Notes: generated by a model not told the origin, from the letters alone. 64,000 nt of DNA from Croceivirga sp. (GCA_028284285.1 JANQSA010000029.1:1-64000); one strand, 5' to 3'. Positions 35,355 to 44,034 are shown, counted from the first letter of the stretch. Translations and numbers: made by a program.

Positions 35355-35921
35355 CTAAAATTTGCCAGCTTTATGTTCATCCTGCCATTTTATCAGTTCT
35401 TTCCATTTGCCTTCATACGCCATTTTAGCTTGCATGGGCCAGGAGGCAGGATCGTGAATGCGGTAACGATCCCCACCGGAATTCAGTACTTCCTGACACT
35501 TGGCAACGGAGACCTCAGATAGGGCTTTCCAGGTCTTGATCCCAAAGTTGTGAAACAGTCCTTCTATTTTGGGACCAATTCCTTCTACAATTTTTAGATC
35601 GTCTTGCTTTACACGTTTTCCGAAAGCCGCTTTAGCAGCATTGGCATCAAATGCTATCACGGGAGGTTCCTGGGCTATAGCGGAAACCATATTTTTTTCG
35701 GTTTCCGGGGTGCTGTCCAGGTCAGCGACTGCATCAGCGAGCTTTTTATGGCAGGCATCCAGGTCTTTTTGTAGTTGGGCATTGCTGTCCTGAAGTGATT
35801 TTACTTCTGCAGTGTTATCTGTTACCTCGTGTTTGCTTTTACCCCAATAGTACCCTATAATAGCACAGACAGCTCCTACTAATAAAGGGATTAACCAGCA
35901 CCAAATGTTATCAAAATCCAT
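35355..35921 (-). CDS. Membrane-anchored protein with C-terminal helix-hairpin-helix domain
   Basis: 188 residues: an N-terminal membrane anchor (CWLIPLLVGAVCAIIGYYWG), a coiled coil (about 38-70), a linker, and a helix-hairpin-helix-type domain (KIVEGIGPKIEGLFHNFGIKTWKALS) as in 'flap endonuclease-like' proteins of Bacteroidota. Nucleic-acid binding is suggested by the fold but no catalytic site is seen. It lies 26 bases after the OmpA-like gene, so the two may be one envelope unit. Confidence 0.8.
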   Translation of the reverse strand: MDFDNIWCWLIPLLVGAVCAIIGYYWGKSKHEVTDNTAEVKSLQDSNAQLQKDLDACHKKLADAVADLDSTPETEKNMVSAIAQEPPVIAFDANAAKAAFGKRVKQDDLKIVEGIGPKIEGLFHNFGIKTWKALSEVSVAKCQEVLNSGGDRYRIHDPASWPMQAKMAYEGKWKELIKWQDEHKAGKF

Positions 35922-35947
35922 TTTTACAAAGTTTATACGGTTAGCGA

Positions 35948-36856
35948 TTAATTTAAGGTAACTACGGTCCTCCTGTTCTTTGAGCGTCCTTCTTCCGTTT
36001 CATTGGAGGCCAAGGGAGCATCAGACCCTTTGGAGGAGCTGACCACCTTCGTTTCCGGGATTCCGTTTCTAATCAGAAAGGCTTTTACAAAATCTGCCCT
36101 GTTTTGGGCCAAAGCAATATTGCTGGCGCGTTGGCCTGTATTATCCGTATGGCCTACTACAGAGCAACCGGCACCTTCTACTTTATCCAGGTATCTGGCA
36201 ATATCCGCTACTTTTTTGCGCTGTTCGGGGCTAAGGATTAACGTAGCCTCTCCGGTTTCAAAATAGAGTACCAAAGGATCTTTAGTGATCTTTTCATAAA
36301 GCGCTTTAAGCGATTCCTCGTTTTCAACCCTATCCACCAAAAGGTATTCTACAGGTCCCAGCAACGTATTGGCCCGGGGAACCAGTTCCTTATTGGATTT
36401 TCCCGTAGTGTTGGTTTGGACGGATGGGATCCCTGATCCAACAAGATAGTTCTTGACCGAATTAGCACGCGCAAGCCCTAAATTTGGCCAGGCGGTTGAA
36501 TTCTTTTCCGAGGGCAGGTAAAGCCCCGTAATGGTAACAGCCTTATCGGAATTTTCAAGCAAATAGGTTTTCAAACGTTCAATTCTCTTGTTTACCTCAA
36601 ATGAAACCGGAATTTTAAAAGCCCCGGAGGCGATATCAAAATTAAAATTATCCTCAGTCTTCAAGGTGAGATCGCTATGCTGAATAGCAAAGGGAAAAGA
36701 GGTCGGTTCCGGGGTTTCCCCGGGTTTAATTTCTTGGTCGGTGATCTCAGGCTGTACGGATGTCAAACGACAGTCGCTGCACAACGTAAAGTAAAGAAAA
36801 GTACCTATCACTATAGTCAGAATAATGCCTATAAGATAGGATAGGGAATTAGTCAT
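35948..36856 (-). CDS. OmpA family protein with membrane anchor
   Basis: 302 residues. An N-terminal membrane segment (YLIGIILTIVIGTFLYFTL) is followed by a BON/OmpA-like repeated region (about 70-165) and a C-terminal OmpA peptidoglycan-binding domain (about 190-300): VLYFETGEATL, CSVVGHTDNTGQRASNIALAQNRADFVK, RSKNRRTVV. The Asp and Arg that grip peptidoglycan are present. Probably links the envelope to the cell wall. It is upstream of the HHH protein. Confidence 0.88.
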   Translation of the reverse strand: MTNSLSYLIGIILTIVIGTFLYFTLCSDCRLTSVQPEITDQEIKPGETPEPTSFPFAIQHSDLTLKTEDNFNFDIASGAFKIPVSFEVNKRIERLKTYLLENSDKAVTITGLYLPSEKNSTAWPNLGLARANSVKNYLVGSGIPSVQTNTTGKSNKELVPRANTLLGPVEYLLVDRVENEESLKALYEKITKDPLVLYFETGEATLILSPEQRKKVADIARYLDKVEGAGCSVVGHTDNTGQRASNIALAQNRADFVKAFLIRNGIPETKVVSSSKGSDAPLASNETEEGRSKNRRTVVTLN

Positions 36857-37179
36857 GGCGCCAGGGTATAGTGTTTATAGCACCAAATTATTAAAAAACT
36901 ATTGGAAAAAGTTAAAATTTTCTAATGAAATTCTTAAAAAAAGGGAAAATCAAAAACCGGACAAAGCGTGGATTTCGTATATCCAATATCTGGTTAAAAG
37001 CTATTTCTTACCATTCATACAATTTTCTTTACCGATGGTAAGATACCCGTGAAGATCCAGATAAAAATTCTGGAAATTTGTATGTAGTTATTTAACAGAA
37101 TGCCCTATTTCTCCCGACAAAGTTCCGGCATTGAAGTAGGGTACACAATATTTAAGTTTGAGTTAGTTAAGTTGGTTTT
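36857..37179. other. Intergenic stretch before the ALDH terminator
   Basis: No ORF with protein-like character was seen in this roughly 320-base AT-rich gap. It holds the upstream region of the OmpA-like gene (minus strand) and ends in the terminator at 37180-37214. No clear promoter was identified. Confidence 0.4.
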
Positions 37180-37214
37180 AAAACCGCTGACCTGCTAGGG
37201 TTGGCGGTTTTTTT
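37180..37214 (-). terminator. Terminator of the HAAO-DUF1304-ALDH operon
   Basis: Arms AAAACCGC (37180-37187) and GCGGTTTT (37204-37211) enclose a 16-base loop that can pair partly. It stands immediately after the ALDH stop. T-runs occur on both sides, so it could act in both directions. Confidence 0.65.
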
Positions 37215-38766
37215 ATAAGTTGAATTGAATTCCCTGTGCTAGCGGAAGTTCTGTAGAGTAATTAATAGTATTGGTCTGTCTTCTCATATAAACCTTCCAA
37301 GCGTCGGATCCACTTTCCCGACCACCTCCGGTTTCTTTTTCACCTCCAAATGCGCCTCCTATTTCTGCGCCAGAGGTGCCTATGTTAACATTGGCAATAC
37401 CACAGTCGCTTCCTGAAGCTGAAAGAAATTTCTCGGCCTCACGTAAATTGTTGGTCATAATTGCGGAAGATAGTCCCTGGACTACACTGTTTTGCAATTC
37501 AATAGCATTTTCAACATCCCCGGAATACCGAAGTAAATACAAAATTGGTGCAAAGGTCTCGTCCTGGACAATTTGAAAGGAATTTTCGGCCTCAACTATC
37601 GCAGGTTTAACATAGCAGCCACTTTCATATCCTTCCCCCTGAAGTACCCCACCTTCAACCAGAATAGCACCCCCTTCCCGAGTTACTTTTTCAAGCGCTT
37701 GTTGATAGGCTTCCACGGCTCCCGTATCGATCAATGGCCCTACATGATTTTGTTCATCCAAAGGATTTCCAATACGCAACTGCTTGTAGGCTGCTATCAA
37801 AGCATTTTTTACCTGCTCATATACCGTTTCGTGAACAATTAACCGCCGTGTGGAGGTACAGCGTTGCCCTGCCGTGCCCACAGCGCCAAACACTGCTCCA
37901 ATAATGGTCATTTTAATATCGGCATCCGGGGTAACAATAATGGCATTATTACCGCCCAGTTCGAGTAAGGATCTTCCCAAACGCCCCGCAACAGCCTGTG
38001 CTACTATCTTCCCCATTCGAATAGAACCTGTGGCCGAAAGCAACGGAACGCGATTGTCAGCGGTCATGAACTCACCAACAGTATAGTCCCCATTGATGAG
38101 GCAGGAAATTCCCTCAGGGAGCGCATTTTCTTTTAATACCTGCGCTATAATGTTTTGGCAAGCTATACCACACAAGGGTGTTTTTTCAGAAGGTTTCCAA
38201 ACACAGACGTCACCGCATATCCACGCCAGGGCAGTGTTCCAGGCCCAAACGGCAACGGGGAAGTTAAAAGCCGAAATAATTCCAACGATACCCAAAGGAT
38301 GATATTGTTCGTACATTCTGTGCAAGGGACGTTCCGAGTGCATGGTAAATCCGTGCAATTGTCTTGAAAGACCCACGGCGAAATCACAGATGTCTATCAT
38401 TTCCTGAACCTCGCCCAGACCCTCCTGATATGATTTTCCCATTTCATAAGAGACCAGTTTTCCTAAAGGTTCTTTTAGAGTTCGAAGTTTGTCACCAAAC
38501 TGGCGAACAATCTCACCTCTTCTCGGAGCAGGGATCATCCGCCATTGGACAAAAGCTTTGGAAGCAGTATCTATCACCGCATCATACTCTTCCCGTGTAG
38601 TGCTTTTGACCTTTCCAATACTCCTGCCGTCAACAGGAGAATACGATACTATGGTTTCCCCGGAACCGAAGGTATTGGAACCGGTTGAGGTTCCTTCATT
38701 GATCGGTTTAACCCCCAGGGTTTTTAAGGCTTCATCAATCCCGAAGTCGTTGGCAGTTTCAATCAT
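37213..38766 (-). CDS. amaB: ALDH7-type aldehyde dehydrogenase (alpha-aminoadipic semialdehyde dehydrogenase)
   Basis: 517 residues. Follows ALDH7A1/antiquitin nearly throughout: APRRGEIVRQFGDKLR, EVQEMIDICDFAVGLSRQL, IISAFNFPVAVWAWN, GRSLLELGGNNAIIV and the catalytic Cys in GAVGTAGQRCTSTRR, ending INYSTELPLAQGIQF. ALDH7 oxidises alpha-aminoadipic semialdehyde in lysine breakdown, with broader aldehyde activity. Placement after 3-hydroxyanthranilate dioxygenase could suggest aminomuconate semialdehyde, but that enzyme is of another ALDH class, so the lysine role is favoured. Confidence 0.92.
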   Translation of the reverse strand: MIETANDFGIDEALKTLGVKPINEGTSTGSNTFGSGETIVSYSPVDGRSIGKVKSTTREEYDAVIDTASKAFVQWRMIPAPRRGEIVRQFGDKLRTLKEPLGKLVSYEMGKSYQEGLGEVQEMIDICDFAVGLSRQLHGFTMHSERPLHRMYEQYHPLGIVGIISAFNFPVAVWAWNTALAWICGDVCVWKPSEKTPLCGIACQNIIAQVLKENALPEGISCLINGDYTVGEFMTADNRVPLLSATGSIRMGKIVAQAVAGRLGRSLLELGGNNAIIVTPDADIKMTIIGAVFGAVGTAGQRCTSTRRLIVHETVYEQVKNALIAAYKQLRIGNPLDEQNHVGPLIDTGAVEAYQQALEKVTREGGAILVEGGVLQGEGYESGCYVKPAIVEAENSFQIVQDETFAPILYLLRYSGDVENAIELQNSVVQGLSSAIMTNNLREAEKFLSASGSDCGIANVNIGTSGAEIGGAFGGEKETGGGRESGSDAWKVYMRRQTNTINYSTELPLAQGIQFNL

Positions 38767-38837
38767 TTATAACGTTTTGATTCAATTCTGTTGTAACTCA
38801 AACAAAACTACAAAGAATAGGAATTTCCAGGGCAGCT

Positions 38838-39209
38838 TTAATCAAATATAACGAACAGATAAAAGGCTATACCTACCAGTGCGGGTAACCCCTGGATGTA
38901 GAATATTTTCTTGGATACGGTAAGGGCACCATAAATCCCTGCTACCGCCACACAACCTAAAAAGAACACGGCTACATAAACGGACCATAAGGCATCTGTT
39001 ATAAGCAAGGACCAGAGCAAACCTGCAGATAGAAATCCGTTATATAGACCCTGATTTGCTGCCATGGCCCTGGTAGGTTCGAAAAGGTGTTCCGGAAACT
39101 TTTTAAACACTTTTTTGGCCTTTGTGGTCCAGGCAAACATTTCCAACCACAAGAAATAAAGATGTAGCAGGGCCACAATTACGGTAATTATTTTAGCGGT
39201 TAGTTCCAT
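38838..39209 (-). CDS. DUF1304 family membrane protein
   Basis: 123 residues with four hydrophobic segments. The family features are an N-terminal segment with HLYFLWLEMFAWTT, then FLSAGLLWSLL and a final VGIAFYLFVIF. Function unknown. It lies 6 bases after the 3-hydroxyanthranilate dioxygenase gene and about 70 bases before ALDH, so it is in the same operon. Confidence 0.85.
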   Translation of the reverse strand: MELTAKIITVIVALLHLYFLWLEMFAWTTKAKKVFKKFPEHLFEPTRAMAANQGLYNGFLSAGLLWSLLITDALWSVYVAVFFLGCVAVAGIYGALTVSKKIFYIQGLPALVGIAFYLFVIFD

Positions 39210-39215
39210 TTGAAA

Positions 39216-39755
39216 CTATTCTTCGGCAACAAAACGCGGGTCGGTAGGCATAACAGTGCCGCAATTGTCACAGGTCCGGAGTTCTTTGGAACTATAAAAG
39301 TTCCTAAAGTGTTGCAAAAAATCCTTTTCTATATCATGAAGTGTGAAATAGACCTCATGCAAGCGATGGTTGCAATTGTCACAAAACCATAAAAGACCAT
39401 CTTTTACTGCTAGATCATCCCGTTTTCTTTCAATAACCAAACCAATAGAACCTTCTTTGCGTACGGGAGAGTGGGGAACCCTGGCGGGATGCAGGTACAT
39501 ATCCCCGGGCCCTAACTTCATGGTCTTCTTCTGCCCATCTTCCTGAATATGCACCTCTATATTTCCTTCTAATTGGTAAAAGAGCTCCTCGGTCTCATTG
39601 TAATGATAATCTTTACGCGCATTAGGTCCGGCAACGACCATTACAATGTAATCGCCGGCATCTTTGTATAAGTTTTTATTCCCTACAGGGGGTTTTAGGA
39701 TATCACGGTGTTCCGCTATCCATTGGTTCAGATTAAAAGGTGGAGCTACTGCCAT
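39216..39755 (-). CDS. nbaC: 3-hydroxyanthranilate 3,4-dioxygenase
   Basis: Opens the ring of 3-hydroxyanthranilate to aminocarboxymuconate semialdehyde, leading to quinolinate/NAD or to degradation. 179 residues, cupin fold. Fe(II) ligands are His and Glu in KDYHYNETEELFYQLEG and His in YLHPARVPHSPVR. A C-terminal rubredoxin-like site has two CxxC pairs (FCDNCNH and TCDNCGT), as in bacterial enzymes of this group. It starts a three-gene minus-strand operon. Confidence 0.95.
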   Translation of the reverse strand: MAVAPPFNLNQWIAEHRDILKPPVGNKNLYKDAGDYIVMVVAGPNARKDYHYNETEELFYQLEGNIEVHIQEDGQKKTMKLGPGDMYLHPARVPHSPVRKEGSIGLVIERKRDDLAVKDGLLWFCDNCNHRLHEVYFTLHDIEKDFLQHFRNFYSSKELRTCDNCGTVMPTDPRFVAEE

Positions 39756-39851
39756 GCTTTTCGTTTAAAGGTACAAAAGCTTTGCAATTTGGTAAAAGAA
39801 TGTCTTGCAATACCAATTCCGGATCGTAACAGGAAGTAGTTGAGTTTAGCG

Positions 39852-40361
39852 TTAATTCTGCAGCCGGAAGAAGATTTGAGTGTAGTACGGGTTATCTTCG
39901 GCATCATAGGCTATACTTAAAGTGGTGTGGGTAAAGTCGCCTTCAATAGTGCCTTTGTGCGAGGTGCTTTCCAACCATCCTTCCAGTGCAGTTTCCGGGC
40001 TGGCATAATCCTTTGCAACGTTTTCCCCTACAAAGTCCGCCCTAAAATCCCTGGAAATTCCGGAGGCTCTTTTGTTAAAACCATCATGACTAAGTATTCC
40101 CTGAGAAATCATATATGCGTTGTGATCAGCAGCATAATGATAGGCCTCCATGCTAAAGGTTAAGGCTGATAACCCAATGGACTGACGGTGGTTATTTATC
40201 AGATCGTGTAATGCTGTTTCCGCAGTGGAAAGCGTAAGTTCGGTTTTTGTTTTTTCAGCAAGCTCACTTTGTAATACAATTTCCTCTTCGTAAAGAGAAT
40301 TCGTGTCACATGAGATGCCCAGTGCCATAAAAAGCAGTATAAACGGGGGAATTGATTTCAT
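39852..40361 (-). CDS. CAP/SCP domain lipoprotein
   Basis: 169 residues. The signal ends in a lipobox-like LGISC (Cys19), so the protein is probably lipid-anchored. The CAP fold is clear: LHDLINNHRQSIGLSALTFS, HNAYMISQGILSHDGFNKRA, VGENVAKDYASPETALEGWLES. The two His of the CAP cavity are present. The role of bacterial CAP proteins is poorly known. It stands alone. Confidence 0.88.
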   Translation of the reverse strand: MKSIPPFILLFMALGISCDTNSLYEEEIVLQSELAEKTKTELTLSTAETALHDLINNHRQSIGLSALTFSMEAYHYAADHNAYMISQGILSHDGFNKRASGISRDFRADFVGENVAKDYASPETALEGWLESTSHKGTIEGDFTHTTLSIAYDAEDNPYYTQIFFRLQN

Positions 40362-40626
40362 TTTCTACCAAGTATTTTGGTATTAGTGTCTCATTTCATT
40401 TTCATTGCTAAAGCTAGAACCCGAAATGGCCCGTACCTGAGTTTTTCCGTAAGGGAACCTGTTTTTTCGATGAGGTGCAAAATTTGTAGAAATTGAGCGT
40501 TTACTTCAAGAAGCTAAATTTATTTCATCGAAAAAAAAGACACTTTATAGAACCTTTTTTGTCCTAAAAGGGGGCCACAAAGGGTATTTTAAGGCAGGAT
40601 GTTACGGATTTCAAGAAAAGCAAGTA

Positions 40627-41136
40627 TTAGATCCTGGAAGTTTCCCCCGGATCTTCGGTGGGCAACACCTTGCTAAAAACAAACAGTCCAACATCCCTTA
40701 CGGGCTGGTAAAAAATGGAGTTGGCCTTGGTTTTCGGATCTATAAGCTGGAAAGAAGCCGTCACTTTTTCAAAGAAAATCAGCAGCGCTCCGAGAATGAC
40801 GGCCACTTTTACCACTCCGAAGACTGCTCCGGCAATTTTGTTCAACCATCCCAGCATGACAAAATTAACGATCTTGGTAAGCAGTTTTCCTGAAAAATGA
40901 ACCAACAAGACTATGGCGATGAACGTAATAAGAAATGAAGCGATCTTAATATACCGCTCATCCCAATTCATACGTTCGTAAAGATAGTCTCCGGCGATAT
41001 ACGAAAAATGAATGGCCCCGTAAATCCCTGCGATTAAGGCCACCAGGGCCGCAAGTTCCATAAAAAGCCCGTTTTTCAGGCCTCTATACAAGCCCCATAC
41101 CAAAAGGATTCCAAAAATAACATCCAGGAAATTCAT
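40627..41136 (-). CDS. CvpA family membrane protein
   Basis: 169 residues from the ATG at 41136 (MNFLDVIFGILLVWGLYRGLKNG), the family's usual N-terminus. Four membrane segments, with the conserved GLYRGLKNGLFMELAALV loop. CvpA proteins are linked to colicin V production and envelope stress; the mechanism is unknown. A perfect TATATTTG -7 element lies 16 bases upstream. Confidence 0.9.
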   Translation of the reverse strand: MNFLDVIFGILLVWGLYRGLKNGLFMELAALVALIAGIYGAIHFSYIAGDYLYERMNWDERYIKIASFLITFIAIVLLVHFSGKLLTKIVNFVMLGWLNKIAGAVFGVVKVAVILGALLIFFEKVTASFQLIDPKTKANSIFYQPVRDVGLFVFSKVLPTEDPGETSRI

Positions 41137-41151
41137 GAATTGCAGTTTGCA

Positions 41152-41159
41152 CAAATATA
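41152..41159 (-). promoter_or_regulatory. -7 element TATATTTG for cvpA
   Basis: The reverse complement of 41152-41159 is TATATTTG, an exact match to TAnnTTTG, 16 bases before the cvpA ATG. It gives a leader of about 10 bases. Confidence 0.55.
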
Positions 41160-41296
41160 GAGTTTAGAACCAGGGGAAAGAATAATTTCCCCGGGAACCG
41201 TAAGTAAAACAACAAAAGAAAAGGTACCCCAAACGACGGGCAACCGGAAGGCCTGCTTTTTTGAAGTTTGTTTAGGGAAGTTTTTGCGAACAACAA

Positions 41297-41304
41297 TACC
41301 TTTG
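41297..41304 (+). promoter_or_regulatory. -7 element TACCTTTG for the 41310 gene
   Basis: TACCTTTG matches TAnnTTTG and ends 5 bases before the ATG at 41310. Transcription would start at or within a few bases of the start codon. Confidence 0.5.
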
Positions 41305-41309
41305 TGGTT

Positions 41310-41666
41310 ATGGCAAGGGATGCTCTTTTAAGGCAGCGATGGAAAGGTTTAGTAGAAAAACTATCTGCTCAGTTTTCGGATGGTGATCCCCTGGACGTTG
41401 AGGGAATAATTTATTTGGTTGGCGTACAGGAACTGGGACAGCTCCATCGAAAGTTCAAAAAAGATGAAAAAGTAAATCTGATGCATATTGCTATCTGCCG
41501 ACTTCTTGAACCCTATGGTTTTTACGAATTTGATTACTTTGACGAAGAAGGTTGGCCCCATTACCGTAGTAGCGAAAAACTACCTACCCTTAAACCGGGG
41601 GAACAAAGCGTGTTGATGAAAGAGGCCCTGGTGAGCTATTTTTTGGAAAAGGAATATATTCAATAA
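41310..41666 (+). CDS. Conserved hypothetical protein
   Basis: 118 residues starting MARDALLRQRWKGLVEKLSAQF. It is soluble, charged and lacks a signal peptide. GIIYLVGVQELGQLHRKFKKDEKVNLMHIAICRLLEPYGFYEF suggests a compact helical protein, but no named domain was recognised. The longer frame from 41268 is rejected because the -7 element lies inside it. Its stop overlaps the ATG of the next gene (TAATG). Confidence 0.75.
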   Translation: MARDALLRQRWKGLVEKLSAQFSDGDPLDVEGIIYLVGVQELGQLHRKFKKDEKVNLMHIAICRLLEPYGFYEFDYFDEEGWPHYRSSEKLPTLKPGEQSVLMKEALVSYFLEKEYIQ

Positions 41667-41977
41667 TGGAGCGGAAAAAACCGTACTACGCCGTTATTTT
41701 TACCAGCACGCGGACTTCGGAAGTAGAAGGATATGCGCAAATGGCGGACAAGATGGAAGCTTTAGCCAGAACACAACCTGGTTTTTTGGACTTTGAAAGT
41801 GCCCGGGAAGGATTAGGGATTTCCATAAGTTACTGGGATAGTCTGGAAGCTATTGCACAATGGAAAAACAATGCGGAACATCTTTTGGCACAGCACAATG
41901 GAAAGAAAATGTGGTATTCGTGGTATAAAATAAGGATATGCCGGGTAGAACGGGAATATGAATTTATAAAGCCCTGA
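41666..41977 (+). CDS. Antibiotic biosynthesis monooxygenase (ABM) family protein
   Basis: 103 residues, dimeric ferredoxin-like fold. The ABM pattern is YYAVIFTSTRT, MADKMEALARTQPGFLDFESARE, ISISYWDSLEAIAQWKNNAEHLLAQ. Such proteins often degrade or oxidise small molecules, including heme and quinones. The substrate here is unknown. It is coupled to the preceding gene by a one-base overlap. Confidence 0.9.
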   Translation: MERKKPYYAVIFTSTRTSEVEGYAQMADKMEALARTQPGFLDFESAREGLGISISYWDSLEAIAQWKNNAEHLLAQHNGKKMWYSWYKIRICRVEREYEFIKP

Positions 41978-41981
41978 TTTT

Positions 41982-42012
41982 TTTGGTTTGGTTGTGCAAT
42001 GCCGTAATTTTA
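41982..42012 (+). promoter_or_regulatory. Probable promoter of glpD
   Basis: TTTG at 41982-41985 and TAATTTTA at 42005-42012 are 19 bases apart, the normal Bacteroidota -33/-7 spacing. The -7 element has one mismatch (A for G). It ends 23 bases before the glpD ATG. Confidence 0.5.
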
Positions 42013-42035
42013 AAAGCAAAAAATTGCCTTAGCCC

Positions 42036-43709
42036 ATGAACGCTTCCGTATCCTTCTCTAATGTTGATCGTAAAACTCGCCTAAAAGAACTATCCCGGGA
42101 GAAGTTTGATCTAGTAATTATTGGTGGTGGCATTACCGGAGGGGGTATCGCCCTGGATGCCGCATCCCGGGGAATGAAAGTAGCGCTATTGGAAAAAGGG
42201 GATTTTGCCTCCGGGACCAGTAGTAAATCTACCAAACTCATTCACGGGGGGCTCCGTTATTTGAAGCAATTTGATTTTTGGTTGGTCAAGGAAGTGGGCT
42301 CGGAGCGTGCTATTGTGCATCAATTAGCGCCTCACCTGGTATTACCCGAAAAAATGTTACTTCCCCTTATCGAAGGTGGGTCGTACGGAAAATGGTTAAC
42401 CAGTATCGGATTAAAAGTATATGATATACTGGCACAGGTCACGGGAGATGACAAGCGAAAAATGTTGGACAAGAAAGAAGCCTTGAAACTGGAACCGCTT
42501 TTACCTAAAAAAATATTGAATGGCGCCGGTTATTATGCGGAATATCGTACCGATGATGCGCGCCTGACGATAGAAAATATTAAAAAGAGCCGGGAGTATG
42601 GCGCTATGGCTTTTAACTATGCTGAGGTGACGGATTTTCTATATGAGAAAGATCAGGTGGCCGGCGTAATTATGAAGGATGTCCCATCTGGGGATGAAAT
42701 TACGGTGAATGCAAAATATGTTATTAGTGCAGCAGGGCCATGGGTAGATGAATTGCGTTCGGTGAATAATTCCAAAAAAGGAAAGCGGCTGCATTTAACC
42801 AAGGGGGTGCATTTGGTCTTCCCATATGAAAAACTCCCGGTAAAACAGTCGGTCTATTTTGATATCCCGGATGGCCGTATGATGTTCGCCATTCCAAGGG
42901 GCAAGATCACCTACATTGGCACTACGGACACCAATTATAATTTGGACAAAGATGATGTTCGTACCGATCTGGCCGATGCCATCTACCTCATTTCAGCGGT
43001 AAACAATATGTTCCCTGAGATCAATTTGGAAATGAAGGATATTATTTCCTCTTGGGCCGGACTGCGTCCCTTGATCCACGAAGAGGGGAAATCTGCCTCA
43101 GAGCTGTCGCGGAAAGATGAGATTTTTACCTCGGATACGGGTTTGATCAGTATTGCCGGGGGAAAATTAACCGGCTATCGCAAAATGGCAGAGAGGGTGG
43201 TGGACCGGATCGCCAAAAAGCTGGAAGAGGACTACGATAAAAAAGTAGAAGGCTGTCATACCGACAAGATTCCACTCTGCGGTAACGATTTTAAAAAGTA
43301 CAAGCACGTTAAAAAGTACATTACCGAGGTATATGATCGTATACAAGAAGAGGGATTTTCCCAATACGATGCCTGGTACCTGGTTACCAATTATGGAAAG
43401 CAAACAGAACACATTCTGGAGGAGTATAAAGGGTTCAAAAACAAAGATGCCCGGCTTCGAATGATCCGCGCAGAATTACAATTTGGAATCGCCCATGAAA
43501 TGGTACTTAATCCCATGGACTTTTTTATCCGTCGCACCGGCCGATTGTATTTTGATATTGAAAGCATACGCAGCTACTTAAACCCTTTGCTGGAGGACTT
43601 TAAAAAAGCCTTTGGCTATGATGAGGCGGCGCTATTGGCCTTTACCGAAAAAATGGAAGAAGAATTGGAGGTGCATTCCAATTTTTCCCTGGAAAGGGAG
43701 CATGCATAG
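42036..43709 (+). CDS. glpD: Glycerol-3-phosphate dehydrogenase (FAD-dependent, aerobic)
   Basis: 557 residues. Oxidises glycerol 3-phosphate to dihydroxyacetone phosphate and passes electrons to the quinone pool. The FAD loop is VIIGGGITGGGIALDAASRG (residues 28-47), followed by STKLIHGGLRYLKQFDF and a second motif around TYIGTTDTNY. The C-terminal 130 residues form the helical cap domain. gpsA, which acts in the opposite sense, lies 1.3 kb downstream on the other strand. Confidence 0.96.
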   Translation: MNASVSFSNVDRKTRLKELSREKFDLVIIGGGITGGGIALDAASRGMKVALLEKGDFASGTSSKSTKLIHGGLRYLKQFDFWLVKEVGSERAIVHQLAPHLVLPEKMLLPLIEGGSYGKWLTSIGLKVYDILAQVTGDDKRKMLDKKEALKLEPLLPKKILNGAGYYAEYRTDDARLTIENIKKSREYGAMAFNYAEVTDFLYEKDQVAGVIMKDVPSGDEITVNAKYVISAAGPWVDELRSVNNSKKGKRLHLTKGVHLVFPYEKLPVKQSVYFDIPDGRMMFAIPRGKITYIGTTDTNYNLDKDDVRTDLADAIYLISAVNNMFPEINLEMKDIISSWAGLRPLIHEEGKSASELSRKDEIFTSDTGLISIAGGKLTGYRKMAERVVDRIAKKLEEDYDKKVEGCHTDKIPLCGNDFKKYKHVKKYITEVYDRIQEEGFSQYDAWYLVTNYGKQTEHILEEYKGFKNKDARLRMIRAELQFGIAHEMVLNPMDFFIRRTGRLYFDIESIRSYLNPLLEDFKKAFGYDEAALLAFTEKMEEELEVHSNFSLEREHA

Positions 43710-43953
43710 AAAATAATTCGTTTCTCTTCCCATAAAGAACGCCTACACTAATCCTATAATGGCTTTTCTCTTTTTTTGGATTAACTAGGGGTTATCCTAA
43801 CGTTAAGTTCTATTGATTAGAACTGATATTCCTGTTTTTAATAAAAAATATCGCATAATTTAGAATAAATTCTATATTAATAAATGATTTTTATTTTTTG
43901 CACAAAAAAACGGTAAAGGAAACACCGGGTGTTAACTTTAAAAAGAGGATATT
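43710..43953. other. Regulatory-looking gap before the lipopeptide/GLPGLI pair
   Basis: About 240 AT-rich bases between glpD and the 26-codon ORF. It holds two inverted repeats: AGTTCTA and TAGAACT separated by 5 bases (43806-43824), and TAGAAT-AA-ATTCTA (43861-43874). A near-consensus -7 (TATTTTTTG, 43892-43900) with one extra T follows. The repeats share TAGAAY/RTTCTA half-sites and may be operators. Confidence 0.4.
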
Positions 43954-44034
43954 ATGAAGAAAATTGTCGGAGCCATTTTAATTTGTTTAGCCTTTTCCGG
44001 TTGTATAAATGCAAAATTGAATTATGAAAACTAG
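43954..44034 (+). CDS. 26-residue lipoprotein precursor (candidate lipopeptide)
   Basis: A complete ORF with an AGAGGAT ribosome-binding-like site. The product begins MKKIVGAILICLAFSGC, a full lipoprotein signal with lipobox FSGC, and ends 9 residues after the acylated Cys, leaving a mature 10-residue lipopeptide CINAKLNYEN. Its stop (44032-44034) overlaps the ATG of the GLPGLI gene (44024) by 11 bases, suggesting coupling. It may be a small signal or lysis-type lipopeptide, or merely a leader; no homologue is asserted. Confidence 0.5.
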   Translation: MKKIVGAILICLAFSGCINAKLNYEN

